Assembly (NCBI RefSeq): GCF_017354985.1
Contig: NZ_CP071501.1
Span: forward strand, 4,036,001 to 4,100,000
Length of the DNA: 64,000 nt
Source: Shewanella cyperi
Lineage (GTDB): Bacteria; Pseudomonadota; Gammaproteobacteria; Enterobacterales; Shewanellaceae
Reading direction: 5' to 3'
Made by a program: the position numbers and the translations under genes. Under the pieces are notes generated by a model. The model had not been told where the DNA came from, did not search any database, and saw nothing but the letters and a program-made list of their open reading frames with translations. Below, piece by piece: positions 25,985 through 35,004 of the stretch (positions are counted from its first letter, which is position 1; the number at the start of each line of letters is the position of its first letter).

Positions 25985-26839
25985 CTACTCGCCCACTTCC
26001 CATTTCACAGTGACCTGCCCATCGGGCTGCCCCAGCAGGGCTGACAGGCTTTGCAGCACCTCGGTCGCTATCTCATCCAGTTGCCAGGGGGGATTGATCA
26101 CCCAAAGTCCGGCGGCCGTCATGCCAAACTCATCCGAATCGGGCTTGATGGCCTGCTCGATCCGCAGCTGCCGACGTATGCCGCTTTCTTTCAGCAGACT
26201 CAACATGGATTCGGTCTGGGCGCGATTCACCACGGGATACCAGAGCAAATACACCCCGGTGGCAAACTTGCGCTGGGCCTTGATGATGGCTTCGGCCACA
26301 TCCCGATAATCGCTCTTAATCTCATAGCTGGGGTCTATCAGCACCAAACCCCGACGCTCCAGCGGCGGCACGGCTGCGAGCAGTCCCTTGAGGCCATCGC
26401 CGCGCACCACCTTGGTCTGGCGATCCGCATCAAAGTATTCCGCCAGCAGCTGATGATCCGTGCCATGCAACTCATGCAGCACCATGCGATCCTTGTCCCG
26501 CAACTGCATATCCACCAGCGCAGGAGAACCCGGATACCAGGCCAGCTCTTCGGCCGCGCCACCATTGCCCTCGTTGAAGTGGGCCACACACTCCAGATAA
26601 TGGACCAGTGACGCCGGCAGATCCTGACGGCCCCACAGGCGCCCGATGCCGTCTTTGAACTCGGCGGTCTTCTGGGCAAACTCATCATCAAGACAATAGC
26701 CACCGGCACCGGCATGGGTGTCTATGTAGACAAATGGCTTATCTTTTTTCTGCATCAACTCAATGGTTTGAAGCAGGATCGCGTGCTTGAGCACATCGGC
26801 GTAATTGCCGGCATGGAAGCCGTGGCGGTAACTCAACAT
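25985..26839 (-). CDS. rlmJ: 23S rRNA (adenine(2030)-N6)-methyltransferase
   Basis: A 284-residue SAM-dependent enzyme (E. coli RlmJ/YhiR has 280). The N-terminus MLSYRHGFHAGNYADVLKH is the family signature; the catalytic motif is IDPSYE (residues about 164-169, D/N-P-P-Y/F type), and SAM is bound around YIDTHAGAGGY. It methylates A2030 of 23S rRNA. The frame is open to 26935 but ATG 26839 gives the conserved start. It is divergent from rsmJ with about 130 bp between starts; in E. coli rlmJ and rsmJ flank prlC. Confidence 0.95.
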   Translation of the reverse strand: MLSYRHGFHAGNYADVLKHAILLQTIELMQKKDKPFVYIDTHAGAGGYCLDDEFAQKTAEFKDGIGRLWGRQDLPASLVHYLECVAHFNEGNGGAAEELAWYPGSPALVDMQLRDKDRMVLHELHGTDHQLLAEYFDADRQTKVVRGDGLKGLLAAVPPLERRGLVLIDPSYEIKSDYRDVAEAIIKAQRKFATGVYLLWYPVVNRAQTESMLSLLKESGIRRQLRIEQAIKPDSDEFGMTAAGLWVINPPWQLDEIATEVLQSLSALLGQPDGQVTVKWEVGE

Positions 26840-26973
26840 AATGATTTCCGAAACAAACGGGCCGTCAGCCCTGAATGGGGGCATTATATCTGCAATCCTG
26901 TGCCCTGTATGCTTTTGTGCCCCGCAGCGAGGCAAGCTATACTGCCGCCAACCTGATTAACGGAAGCCCGGTC

Positions 26974-27720
26974 TTGAATCCCATCGCCATCCACCTTGCC
27001 AACCCCGAACTGTACACCCTTTGTGATCGCTGGGCACTCAAGCCCGACGATGGGGCCCCGTTTGCGTTGGAAATGGTGGAGGACAGGCTGACCCTGTTCA
27101 AACGGGACGAGCCCAAGCTGGGTGGCATCTGCGTCGACTTTGTCAGCGGTGCCGTCGCCCACAGACGCAAGTTCGGTGGCGGCCGTGGCCAGTCCATCGC
27201 CAAGGCGGTGGGCCTGAAACAGGGGGCCACCCCCACGGTGGTGGATGGTACCGCCGGTCTGGGTCGCGACGCCTTTGTGCTCGCCAGCCTGGGGTGCCGT
27301 ATGACCCTGATAGAGCGTCACCCAGTGGTGGCAGCCTTGCTGGAAGATGGCCTGCGCCGGGCCTACCAGGACCCCGAAATCGGCCCCTGGATGCGGGAGC
27401 GCATGACCTTGTTGCACGGTTCCAGCCTGGAAGAATTGGCCAGGATAGAACCCCGTCCCGAGGTGGTGTATTTGGATCCCATGTATCCACACCGGGATAA
27501 ATCGGCGCTGGTGAAAAAGGAAATGCGGGTATTCCAGTCCCTGGTGGGCGCCGATACCGATGCCGATGGCTTGCTGGCACCGGCATTGGCGCTGGCCAGC
27601 AAGCGGGTGGTAGTCAAACGTCCCGACTACGCTGACGATCTCGATGGTGTTAAACCCTCCACCGTCATTGACACCAAGAAAAACCGTTTCGACGTCTACG
27701 TCATCGCTGCCCTGAGCTGA
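26974..27720 (+). CDS. rsmJ: 16S rRNA (guanine(1516)-N2)-methyltransferase
   Basis: A 248-residue protein (E. coli RsmJ/YhiQ 250). Family segments are [29 protein letters not shown], the SAM-binding [20 protein letters not shown], and the catalytic [23 protein letters not shown]. It modifies G1516 of 16S rRNA. No ATG fits the family N-terminus; TTG 26974 with GGAAG 7 nt upstream gives the expected length, while the ATG at 26875 would add 33 unrelated residues. The stop is 1 bp from that of the convergent EamA gene. Confidence 0.95.
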   Translation: MNPIAIHLANPELYTLCDRWALKPDDGAPFALEMVEDRLTLFKRDEPKLGGICVDFVSGAVAHRRKFGGGRGQSIAKAVGLKQGATPTVVDGTAGLGRDAFVLASLGCRMTLIERHPVVAALLEDGLRRAYQDPEIGPWMRERMTLLHGSSLEELARIEPRPEVVYLDPMYPHRDKSALVKKEMRVFQSLVGADTDADGLLAPALALASKRVVVKRPDYADDLDGVKPSTVIDTKKNRFDVYVIAALS

Positions 27721-27721
27721 C

Positions 27722-28606
27722 TCAGGTTTCCGCCAGGACAGGGCGGTTCAGTCTCTGCCACAGTGCAGGCAGCAGCGAGGCGGCTATCATGCCCGCCATC
27801 AACAGGTATTGGCCCTGACTGTAACTTTCCCCCAACAACATGGTTCCCAGGCTGATACCGGCCACGGGATTGGCTATGCCGCCGAAGGTAAATTCCACCA
27901 CGGACATGCGTTGCATCAACCACACGTACAGGCCATAGGCCAGGGCGGTGTTGATGAGCACTATCCAGGCCAGCCCCGCCAGGTTACGACCGTCCAGATT
28001 GGCAAAGGCGTCGAGATAGGCTTGCGGCGCGAACCAGGCATGCCCCAGGCTAGCCAGGGCCAACAGAGTGCCACCAACTATGAGCTGCCACACCAATACA
28101 TCCCACCAATGCAGGCGACCGCTGAGGGTTTGGGTCAGGCGACTGCCGCAGATAATACAGCCGATGGCTGCCACCATGGCCAGCAATCCCAAAGGATTGA
28201 GTTGCATCGACGCCGGATTGAACAGCTGCCAACCAAGCAGCAGCAATAAGCCGCCGGCCACCAATTGCACCTGACTGGGGCGCTGCCTGATCACCACAAA
28301 CTGGAACAGCATGGCAAACAGCGGCACAGATACCATACCCACCCCGGAGATGGCCGACGGTAAGGTGTGGGCCATGACAAAGATCAGACTGAAGAAGGCG
28401 GCGATATTGAGTGCCCCCAGCCCCAGCAGCGGTAACCAATGCTGCCGGACCGGCAGGCTGGGTTTAAACATCCACAACAGCAATCCCGCCGGCAGGGCGC
28501 GGATGGCCCCCAAGAGCAAAGGCGGCCATCCGGGCAGACTCATCTGGGTAACGGCATAGGTAGTGCCCCAACAGGCGGCGGTCAACAAGGCAAAAAGTAA
28601 ATTCAT
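27722..28606 (-). CDS. EamA/DMT-family transporter
   Basis: A 294-residue inner-membrane protein with ten hydrophobic helices in two EamA repeats (first begins LLFALLTAACWGTTYAVTQ, second GLAWIVLINTALAYGLYVWLMQRM). Members export amino acids, metabolites or drugs. It is divergent from a MarR gene, and operator-like repeats lie just upstream of its start, so it is the likely MarR target. Substrate unknown. Confidence 0.9.
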   Translation of the reverse strand: MNLLFALLTAACWGTTYAVTQMSLPGWPPLLLGAIRALPAGLLLWMFKPSLPVRQHWLPLLGLGALNIAAFFSLIFVMAHTLPSAISGVGMVSVPLFAMLFQFVVIRQRPSQVQLVAGGLLLLLGWQLFNPASMQLNPLGLLAMVAAIGCIICGSRLTQTLSGRLHWWDVLVWQLIVGGTLLALASLGHAWFAPQAYLDAFANLDGRNLAGLAWIVLINTALAYGLYVWLMQRMSVVEFTFGGIANPVAGISLGTMLLGESYSQGQYLLMAGMIAASLLPALWQRLNRPVLAET

Positions 28607-28608
28607 AT

Positions 28609-28681
28609 AAAGTATCTTTATATCAAGACATATTGTCAGCCTAACGGAATTATTACTGACGGTAAAGTATCTTCATGTTAA
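28609..28681. promoter_or_regulatory. Paired MarR-type operators between EamA and marR genes
   Basis: Two related copies of AAAGTATCTT, at 28609-28618 (continuing TATATCAAGA) and 28664-28673 (continuing CATGTTAA), 55 bp apart. The first is part of a TATCTT-N5-CAAGA-like dyad close to the known MarR-type pattern. One copy touches the EamA start and the other lies 33 bp before the marR start. Confidence 0.5.
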
Positions 28682-28714
28682 ATTAAATTTCAGTTATCAG
28701 CGCCGGAAGTAAAA

Positions 28715-29218
28715 ATGGACGCCATAGACAGGATCCAGGCCCAGTGGGCCGCAGAAAAACCCGCACTCGACACCTTGCCCATGGGCATCATTGGCCGTCT
28801 TGGCCGCCTGGCCAAGCATCTGGAACAACAACTTAGCGCCTGCCATCAGGAGTTCGACCTCAAACCGGGGGAATTTGACGTACTCGCCACCCTGCGCCGG
28901 GCAGGCGCCCCACACAGACTCACACCTTCCGGTCTGTTGCAGACCATGATGCTGACCTCGGGTGCCATGACCAACCGCCTCGACCGTCTGGAGCAAAAAG
29001 GACTGATTGCCCGTGAACACAGCCAAAGCGACAGGCGCAGCGTTGAAGTGGTGCTGACCTATGCCGGCTTGACCCTGGTGGAACAGGTACTGGACGCCCA
29101 TGTGCGTCAACAGCAAGCCCTGTTGGCTTCCCTGCCCAGGAAAGAGCAACAACAGCTCAATGAGCTCCTGACCCTGTGGTTGGCACAATTTGAACAACCC
29201 CTTACGTCAGGCGACTGA
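28715..29218 (+). CDS. MarR-family transcriptional regulator
   Basis: A 167-residue winged-helix protein. The DNA-binding core is at about 50-115: FDVLATLRRAGAPHRLTPSGLLQTMMLTSGAMTNRLDRLEQKGLIAREHSQSDRRSVEVVLT, with the DRR wing of MarR proteins. Flanking helices form the dimer. It is divergent from the EamA gene with 108 bp between starts and likely represses both; ligands would be small phenolics or drugs by family habit, not by sequence. Confidence 0.92.
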   Translation: MDAIDRIQAQWAAEKPALDTLPMGIIGRLGRLAKHLEQQLSACHQEFDLKPGEFDVLATLRRAGAPHRLTPSGLLQTMMLTSGAMTNRLDRLEQKGLIAREHSQSDRRSVEVVLTYAGLTLVEQVLDAHVRQQQALLASLPRKEQQQLNELLTLWLAQFEQPLTSGD

Positions 29219-29273
29219 TTTATGGTCTATTCTTGAGCTGACAGCTTAACCATACCGGATGGGATCAGGCGCC

Positions 29274-30029
29274 ATGACACACAGCACCCCCGATGACTTT
29301 GAACGATTTGACTCTGTTCCCTGCAACACCGAAGTGTACCTGCAGTTGCTGACCCCCACCCAACCCATCCGCCTGCGCACCCGCCTGATAGGGATACATT
29401 CCCGCAGGGCGGTATTGCTCGAGTTTGGTAGCGATCGCCATTGGTTGGCGGCCAAACCATACATCAAGGAAGACAGGGGCGTGATAGTGCGGCTGCTGAA
29501 CAGCGATGACCCCAGCGGGCATGTGTTCGCCTTTCGCTCAACCATCAGCCGCATCATGTCGGCCATGTACCAATGGATAGTGCTGGATTACCCCAGGGAT
29601 CTGGAGCAATTGGCGCTGCGCCAACACAGCCGCCTGCAGGTCAATGTGCCGGCGCAATTGCAGGCCAATGACAGCACCCACAAGGTATCCGATGGCCATA
29701 TTTGCGATATCTCCATCGGTGGTGGTGCCTTCATCGGCAAAGATCTGGGTGAAGACTGCGTCGACAAGCACTACAGCCTGAAATTCACCGATGACAGGGA
29801 TGGCCGCAGCACAGTGCTGCCGGTCACCATCAAGAATCAGCAATTTATAGACGCAGAGAATAACCTGACCCATTACGGCCTGGTGCTCAACTGCTCCCAG
29901 CAGGAAACCGAAGCCCTGGTGCAAAGGGTGATCCTGAGGCACCTGATCCAGGAGCTGCCTGGCAAGCAGCCCCTATCGGAAGAGACAAAGGCCGGGGAAG
30001 ACAAGGGCGCGCCGGCAGCCGACCAATAA
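29274..30029 (+). CDS. YcgR-like PilZ domain protein (c-di-GMP receptor)
   Basis: A 251-residue cytosolic protein. Residues 1-110 form a YcgR-N-like domain (flagellar brake domain); residues about 112-230 are a PilZ domain with RxxxR (RQHSR, 116-120) and DxSxGG (DISIGG, 145-150), both canonical for c-di-GMP binding. By analogy with YcgR it may slow flagellar rotation, though no flagellar genes are nearby. An ATG at 29259 gives five more residues; I prefer ATG 29274 but the Shine-Dalgarno signal is weak for both. Its C-terminal tail is charged and probably disordered. Confidence 0.88.
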   Translation: MTHSTPDDFERFDSVPCNTEVYLQLLTPTQPIRLRTRLIGIHSRRAVLLEFGSDRHWLAAKPYIKEDRGVIVRLLNSDDPSGHVFAFRSTISRIMSAMYQWIVLDYPRDLEQLALRQHSRLQVNVPAQLQANDSTHKVSDGHICDISIGGGAFIGKDLGEDCVDKHYSLKFTDDRDGRSTVLPVTIKNQQFIDAENNLTHYGLVLNCSQQETEALVQRVILRHLIQELPGKQPLSEETKAGEDKGAPAADQ

Positions 30030-30056
30030 CTCCCTCGGCCAAGATAGCGAGAAAAA

Positions 30057-30458
30057 TCAGGCAGAAGTGGTCAGATAGGCTTCCAATTGACTGCGGATAT
30101 CGGCCGGAATGGGCTGGCTTTTTTCATTCCCGTAGTCGTAGTGCACCAAGGTGGTCTTTGCTTCGGCGGTTTGTACGCCGGCCTGGAAGGCGCGCTGGAA
30201 CACCTCAAAACTGGAGCTGCCGATGCGGCTTATCTGGGTAACCACTTCGACTGTCTTGCCGTAATAGGTGGGCGCACTGAAGGCCACACTGAAGCCGGCC
30301 ACAATCAGGTTCCAATGCTTAAGATCCAACTCGGGGTTGAAGATGGCGAACACGGGCTCACGGGCGGCCTCGAACCACACGGGGATTACCGTGTTGTTGA
30401 TATGACCCAGGCCATCGGTTTCATTGAATCTGGGTTGGATACTGAGCTCAAACTGCAT
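30057..30458 (-). CDS. Acyl-CoA thioesterase, YbgC/4HBT family
   Basis: A 133-residue hot-dog-fold protein with the family motif RFNETDGLGHINNTVIPVWFEAARE (Asp catalytic region, HxN). It hydrolyses short- or medium-chain acyl-CoAs. It lies 75 bp downstream of the acyl-CoA ligase gene on the same strand, and the GGCGGCG/CGCCGCC pair in between could form a long-loop hairpin; a shared role in fatty acyl turnover is likely. Confidence 0.87.
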   Translation of the reverse strand: MQFELSIQPRFNETDGLGHINNTVIPVWFEAAREPVFAIFNPELDLKHWNLIVAGFSVAFSAPTYYGKTVEVVTQISRIGSSSFEVFQRAFQAGVQTAEAKTTLVHYDYGNEKSQPIPADIRSQLEAYLTTSA

Positions 30459-30533
30459 GGCTGGATTCCTTAGTGATAATGGGCGGCGGTTTGCATCTTA
30501 AGCCAAAGCGCCGCCGTGACCAAGTCTTCGGCC

Positions 30534-32327
30534 TTAGCCGCCGTACATGGCGCTGATTTCCCTGGCGTATTTGTGATAAATCATCTTGCGCTTCAGCTTG
30601 AGGGTCGGGGTGATCAGTCCCGACTCCATGGTAAAGGCGTCCGGCAACAGGGTGAACTTCTTGATCTGTTCAAAGCCCGCCAGCTCCTGTTGCATCAGCT
30701 TGAGCCGCGCCTCGAAGTGTTCCAGCACATGGCTGTGACGTATCAGTTCCAGCTTGGATTCGTAACTTAACCCCACCTCCCTGGCCCAGGCCTCCAACGT
30801 CTCGAAGGCAGGGACTATCAGGGCCGTCACATAGTTGCGGGCATCGGCTATGATGGCCACCTGTTCGATAAAGGGGCAACAGCCCACTTTCCCCTCCACC
30901 CGCTGCGGCGCTATGTATTTGCCGTTGGAGGTCTTCATCAGTTCCTTGATGCGATCGGTAATAAAGAGATTACCTGCAGCATCCAGGCGCCCGGCATCAC
31001 CTGTCCTGAACCAGCCATCCTCAAAGGCGGCCGCAGTGTCCTCGGGTCGCTTGTAGTAGCCGCTCATGACGGTATCGCCGCGCACCAGGATCTCATCGTC
31101 GGCCCCAAGGCGCACCTCCACCTCAGGCAGTGTCTGGCCATTGGAGCCGGGCACCCTGTTGTCCAGGGTGTTGCAGGTGACTGTGGCCGTGGTTTCGGTC
31201 AGGCCATAGCCACAGAGTACGGGAATATTCACGGCATTGAAGAAGGCCCCTACTTTGGGGTCCAGGGCTGCACCGCCACAGGGCATAAACCTCAGCCGGC
31301 CCCCCAACACCTGGCGTAACTTGGAGGCCACCAGCGCATCGGCGATACGAGCCTTAAGCTTGAGCCCAAATGAACCCCGGGCCCGGCCCTGATCGACCTC
31401 AAATTGTTGCTGTCCCACGGCCAGGGCCCAGTGGAACAGTGCTTGCCTGGTCTTGGGCGCCCGCGCCACCTTGTCCTGCACGGCGCTGTAGACCTTTTCC
31501 AGGAAGCGAGGCACCACGCACAGGGTATGGGGCCGTACCGCGGCTATGGCCTCTTTGACCCTGTTGGTATCCGAAAGGTAAACATTGTGGCCGCCGCGGC
31601 AGAGCACATAGAAACTCCAGCCGCGCTCAAAGACATGACTCAGGGGCAAAAAAGCCAGGGATACGTGACCGGGACTGACGGCCAGACGTTGATCGTGCTG
31701 CCTTACGGTGGAGGCAAAGGCCCGGTGCGGCAACATGACCCCCTTGGGATCCCCCGTGGTGCCCGAGGTATAGATCAGGGTCAGCAGTTCATCCAGGTTG
31801 GCGCCGGCAATACGCTGTTCCAGCTCGGCCCCGGCCTGTTCGTCAACGGGTCGGTTGAGCAGTTCGTCCAAATAGCAGTCTGATTCATGGGCCAGCTCCA
31901 CTGCACCATCGAATACCACTATGCGCTGCAAACTTGGACACAGGGCCCTGAGTTCACAGGCCAGGGCGTAGCTGCGGGCACAGTCGACAAACAACCAACC
32001 GGCTTCGGCATCATTGATGATATAGGCGGCTTGCTCTGCCGTACTGGTGGGATAGATGGGCACCACCACGGCGCGGGCCTTGAGCGCCGCCACGTCACTG
32101 ACTGTCCATTGGGGACAGTTATTCGACAATATGGCCACCTTGTCCTGGATGGCCAGATTGCCGGCAATCAGTTGCCTGGCCAGGCGGTCGGTGCGCCGCT
32201 CAAACTCCTGCCAGCTGAGCTGCTGCCAGGGTGACGCCATCTCAAAGCCCTCAAGGGCTATGGCATTTGGCCGGGACTGGGCCTGCTGACGCAGCAGACG
32301 CACGACATGAAATTGCTGAAGTGACAT
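30534..32327 (-). CDS. AMP-dependent long-chain acyl-CoA ligase (FadD15/FAA-like)
   Basis: A 597-residue adenylating enzyme that activates fatty acids to acyl-CoA. ATP motif LIYTSGTTGDPKGVML (about residues 190-205), GYGLTETTA, then the signature GWFRTGDAGRLDAAGNLFITDRIKELMKTSNGK (catalytic Lys in the last element). The sequence resembles the long-chain ligases with the extended C-terminus rather than enteric FadD. A 16-bp inverted repeat lies 31 bp upstream of its ATG. The YbgC-like thioesterase follows. Confidence 0.93.
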   Translation of the reverse strand: MSLQQFHVVRLLRQQAQSRPNAIALEGFEMASPWQQLSWQEFERRTDRLARQLIAGNLAIQDKVAILSNNCPQWTVSDVAALKARAVVVPIYPTSTAEQAAYIINDAEAGWLFVDCARSYALACELRALCPSLQRIVVFDGAVELAHESDCYLDELLNRPVDEQAGAELEQRIAGANLDELLTLIYTSGTTGDPKGVMLPHRAFASTVRQHDQRLAVSPGHVSLAFLPLSHVFERGWSFYVLCRGGHNVYLSDTNRVKEAIAAVRPHTLCVVPRFLEKVYSAVQDKVARAPKTRQALFHWALAVGQQQFEVDQGRARGSFGLKLKARIADALVASKLRQVLGGRLRFMPCGGAALDPKVGAFFNAVNIPVLCGYGLTETTATVTCNTLDNRVPGSNGQTLPEVEVRLGADDEILVRGDTVMSGYYKRPEDTAAAFEDGWFRTGDAGRLDAAGNLFITDRIKELMKTSNGKYIAPQRVEGKVGCCPFIEQVAIIADARNYVTALIVPAFETLEAWAREVGLSYESKLELIRHSHVLEHFEARLKLMQQELAGFEQIKKFTLLPDAFTMESGLITPTLKLKRKMIYHKYAREISAMYGG

Positions 32328-32357
32328 GGGGAATTCCTGGGTTGCAGCGTACAGCTG

Positions 32358-32373
32358 TTCCGTTTTGGCGGAA
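32358..32373. promoter_or_regulatory. Inverted repeat upstream of the acyl-CoA ligase
   Basis: TTCCG - 6 nt - CGGAA, directly downstream of a TAGAAT -10-like hexamer read on the minus strand (32378-32373). The position between promoter and start suits a repressor site. No convincing -35 element. Confidence 0.35.
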
Positions 32374-32425
32374 TTCTATCCCAATCACACAATAAAGATA
32401 AGAGTTTTTGCTCTAGCCCTTACTC

Positions 32426-33688
32426 CTATTCTGGCCCCCGCAAGCGGTTGTGGCTCCAGTAGAGTATCGCCAGAGCCACCAGTGCCATTAAGCCATTGCC
32501 GAGCAACCAGAGCGTCGGTTCCAGAGCGCCTTCCCTTGCCTGACGCGCCGCCACGTCGGTGATCACCAGGGGGGGTATCATCAGCAGCATCAGCAGGGTG
32601 GTGTGCAGACTGTTACGGCACAGTACCCCCAATCCCAGTGACAGGGCACAACCCCAAAAAGTGGCCAGCACGGTAATGGGCAACAGGCTCCAGGAGTAGT
32701 TCAGCAGCAGCGTCTGCAACAGCATCAGCACACAAATAATCACACTGATCACCCCCAGCAAACGCAACTGGGCGTGAAAGAAATGCCGCTTGAAGTCAGT
32801 GAAGCCGGCAAAAAGCGGTAACAGCAGCAAGGCATCCAGTGAGCGCCAGCGCATCACCCGGATCCAATGGACCAAGGCACAACCCATGACACAAAGTTGC
32901 ACCCAGATATGCAGCCAGCCATAGAGTTTGCTGCTTACCAACTCCAGTGGCATCAGCAACAACACCGAGGTTACCAAGGCCGCCACCAAGGGCAGCAATA
33001 GCATCAGCACCAAGAGTGCCGGGCCGGTGAAATAACTCAGGGGAAACAGCAAGCGCACCAAACCGGCGCTACGATTGAACAGACGCCAGGAAGGCAAGGT
33101 CAGCCCGCCGGTATTCATACCATTTTGATACAGGTGTCGGGCGCCGCTGCGCCAGGTGGTTGCCCACAGGCGGCGTTCCATGGCCCAGCAGACAGGTAAC
33201 GCCAGTATCACGGACAACCATCCCAGAGCCGGGGCCGCAACCAATGCTGATTTGATCAGAGGTAAAGATAAAAACATCAGCATCGACAGGTAAAAATTGC
33301 CGGGCTTCAGACTGCATGCCCAGAGAAAAGCCATACCCGCCAACAGTGCCAGTCCGACATAGCCAACGGATACCCCGGCCAACAGTGCCAGCACCAAAGA
33401 CAACAGCGCTGAGCCCAGCAATAGGAACTGAGATTGCCGTCGCACCAGCGCGACAAAACCTGGACTCAACAGACCCCATTCACAGGCGTGTACCCGGTTC
33501 CATTGCCAAGAGATGGCCATGCACATGCCGTAAAGAGAGAAGGACAGCATAATGCCGACATCTTCGCGGCGCTCCAGCAGCAGCGCCATCAGGGCAAATA
33601 TCAATCCGAACAGCAGATTCATCCCCATAAAGCTGGCACTGCCGAGATCGCGGAACCACAGAGGCCAAAATCCCCTCAACATCCTCAT
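32426..33688 (-). CDS. ABC transporter membrane subunit (uncharacterised)
   Basis: A 420-residue polytopic protein with roughly ten or more hydrophobic helices and no other domain. It overlaps by 4 bp the ATPase gene and is third in the GntR-ATPase-membrane protein operon, so it is very probably the permease of that ABC system. Such GntR/YtrA-linked systems are induced by cell-envelope antibiotics in Firmicutes. Direction and substrate unknown. Confidence 0.7.
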   Translation of the reverse strand: MRMLRGFWPLWFRDLGSASFMGMNLLFGLIFALMALLLERREDVGIMLSFSLYGMCMAISWQWNRVHACEWGLLSPGFVALVRRQSQFLLLGSALLSLVLALLAGVSVGYVGLALLAGMAFLWACSLKPGNFYLSMLMFLSLPLIKSALVAAPALGWLSVILALPVCWAMERRLWATTWRSGARHLYQNGMNTGGLTLPSWRLFNRSAGLVRLLFPLSYFTGPALLVLMLLLPLVAALVTSVLLLMPLELVSSKLYGWLHIWVQLCVMGCALVHWIRVMRWRSLDALLLLPLFAGFTDFKRHFFHAQLRLLGVISVIICVLMLLQTLLLNYSWSLLPITVLATFWGCALSLGLGVLCRNSLHTTLLMLLMIPPLVITDVAARQAREGALEPTLWLLGNGLMALVALAILYWSHNRLRGPE

Positions 33689-34536
33689 GGATGCAGCTCC
33701 ATAAACAACTGCTCCAGGTTCACCGGCTCGGCGTGGAGCAATCCTGCGAAGGCGTCACCGTCGAAGCCCTCCACCAGCACCCGGTTGCCATTGCGGCCCA
33801 ACTGGGTCAGTCCCGGTGGCAGGGAGCATCCTTCCTTAATGGTCAGCAACCGCAGGGATTCCCGCAGGCCATCAAGGTCGCGCATCAACAGCAGCTTGCC
33901 GTCCCTGAGCAGGGCCACATGGCTGGCGACCCGCTCCAAGTCCGAGGTGATATGGGAAGAGAACAGCACGGCAGAGCCGGATTCCAGCGCCAATTCAAAC
34001 AAATCCGCCATAAAACGGCGCCGGGCCGAGGGATCCAGGCTGGCTACCGGCTCATCGAGGATCAGCAATTGGGGGCGATAGGCCATGGCCATTATGATGG
34101 CCAACGATTGCCGCTGCCCCACGGACAATTTGGTGACCTGTGCTTTGGGATCGAGACCAAAGCGGGTGACCCAGGCCTGCTCCAGCTGTTTATCCCACTC
34201 GGGATAGAAACTGGCATGGAGCGCCAGGGCACGCTCGACATTGAACCCCTCGTAGCCGAAATGCTGCTGCGGCACGTAACCGATCCGGCTCTTCAAGGCC
34301 GGACTCATGGCCGCAGGAGCCTGGCCCAGGGTACTGATCTCGCCCCAATCCGGGCTTAACAAGCCCAGAATACAGCGCATCAGGGTGGTTTTACCGGCAC
34401 CGTTCTTGCCGAGCAACCCCACCACCATGCCGGGTTCCAATACCAGATCGACGCCGTCCAGCGCCACCTTGCCGTCAAAACCCTTACGCAGTCCGCTCAC
34501 CCTGAGCAGAGGCTGTTCAGCCGTTTGCATTTCCAT
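33685..34536 (-). CDS. ABC transporter ATP-binding protein
   Basis: A 283-residue nucleotide-binding subunit. Walker A GLLGKNGAGKTTL (about 35-47), signature KLSVGQRQSLAI (LSxGQ type), Walker B PQLLILDEPVASLDP, H-loop SSHITSDLERVA. The C-terminal about 80 residues extend beyond the core. The start overlaps the GntR gene by 20 bp, so the two are translationally coupled. Cognate permease: the next gene. Confidence 0.92.
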   Translation of the reverse strand: MEMQTAEQPLLRVSGLRKGFDGKVALDGVDLVLEPGMVVGLLGKNGAGKTTLMRCILGLLSPDWGEISTLGQAPAAMSPALKSRIGYVPQQHFGYEGFNVERALALHASFYPEWDKQLEQAWVTRFGLDPKAQVTKLSVGQRQSLAIIMAMAYRPQLLILDEPVASLDPSARRRFMADLFELALESGSAVLFSSHITSDLERVASHVALLRDGKLLLMRDLDGLRESLRLLTIKEGCSLPPGLTQLGRNGNRVLVEGFDGDAFAGLLHAEPVNLEQLFMELHP

Positions 34537-34915
34537 CCTCGTTTGCCTCTTGCTTCCATGTGTCCGAAATGAGTGTCAGCAATGATTCTTGGTCTAATCC
34601 CAACTGCCGTGCCTGCTGCACCAGCGCCAGCAATTGGGGCGCCAACAGTTCTGTGCCCGAGTCCTGCTGCTTACGGGGGGCTACCCGGGTCGCCTGACCA
34701 CGGCGCCGCTCCAGCCAACCTTGATCCACCAGCTGCTGAATGGCCCGGGAAACCGTCATGGGGTTGACCGCCAGATATTCGGCAATTTGCCTTACAGACG
34801 GCAGAACCTCGTCCACGGACAACTGGCCGCCGACTATCAGTCTGACTATCTGATCATTCAGCTGACGATATATGGGCTCGCCGCTGGAGGGGTTGACATG
34901 CAGGAGTTCTAACAT
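34517..34915 (-). CDS. GntR-family regulator, YtrA subfamily
   Basis: A 132-residue short GntR protein: winged helix (EPIYRQLNDQIVRLIVGGQLSVDEVLPSVRQIAEYLAVNPMTVSRAIQQLVDQGWLERRRGQ) and a brief C-terminal helical tail instead of an effector domain, as in the YtrA subfamily linked to ABC transporters. It heads the ABC operon and probably represses it. A perfect 12-bp palindrome lies 15 bp upstream of its start. Confidence 0.92.
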   Translation of the reverse strand: MLELLHVNPSSGEPIYRQLNDQIVRLIVGGQLSVDEVLPSVRQIAEYLAVNPMTVSRAIQQLVDQGWLERRRGQATRVAPRKQQDSGTELLAPQLLALVQQARQLGLDQESLLTLISDTWKQEANEDGNANG

Positions 34916-34929
34916 TAGCCTTTAAACAC

Positions 34930-34941
34930 TGTATTAATACA
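34930..34941. promoter_or_regulatory. Probable GntR operator, TGTATTAATACA
   Basis: A perfect 12-bp palindrome in the 89-bp gap between the gntR gene and the divergent hydrolase operon, followed by two GATACAC copies (34944-34950 and 34952-34958). GntR-family sites are typically palindromes with GT...AC ends. It could control both directions. Confidence 0.55.
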
Positions 34942-35004
34942 TTGATACACCGATACACTACTAAACTAGCATAATTGGCCAGGTTTGCAAAAAGGAAAGC
35001 TCAG

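Noticed and set aside
34942..34975. TTGATA and CATAAT as a promoter pair for the hydrolase operon
   Set aside because: Spacing is 22 nt, too long for a sigma70 promoter.
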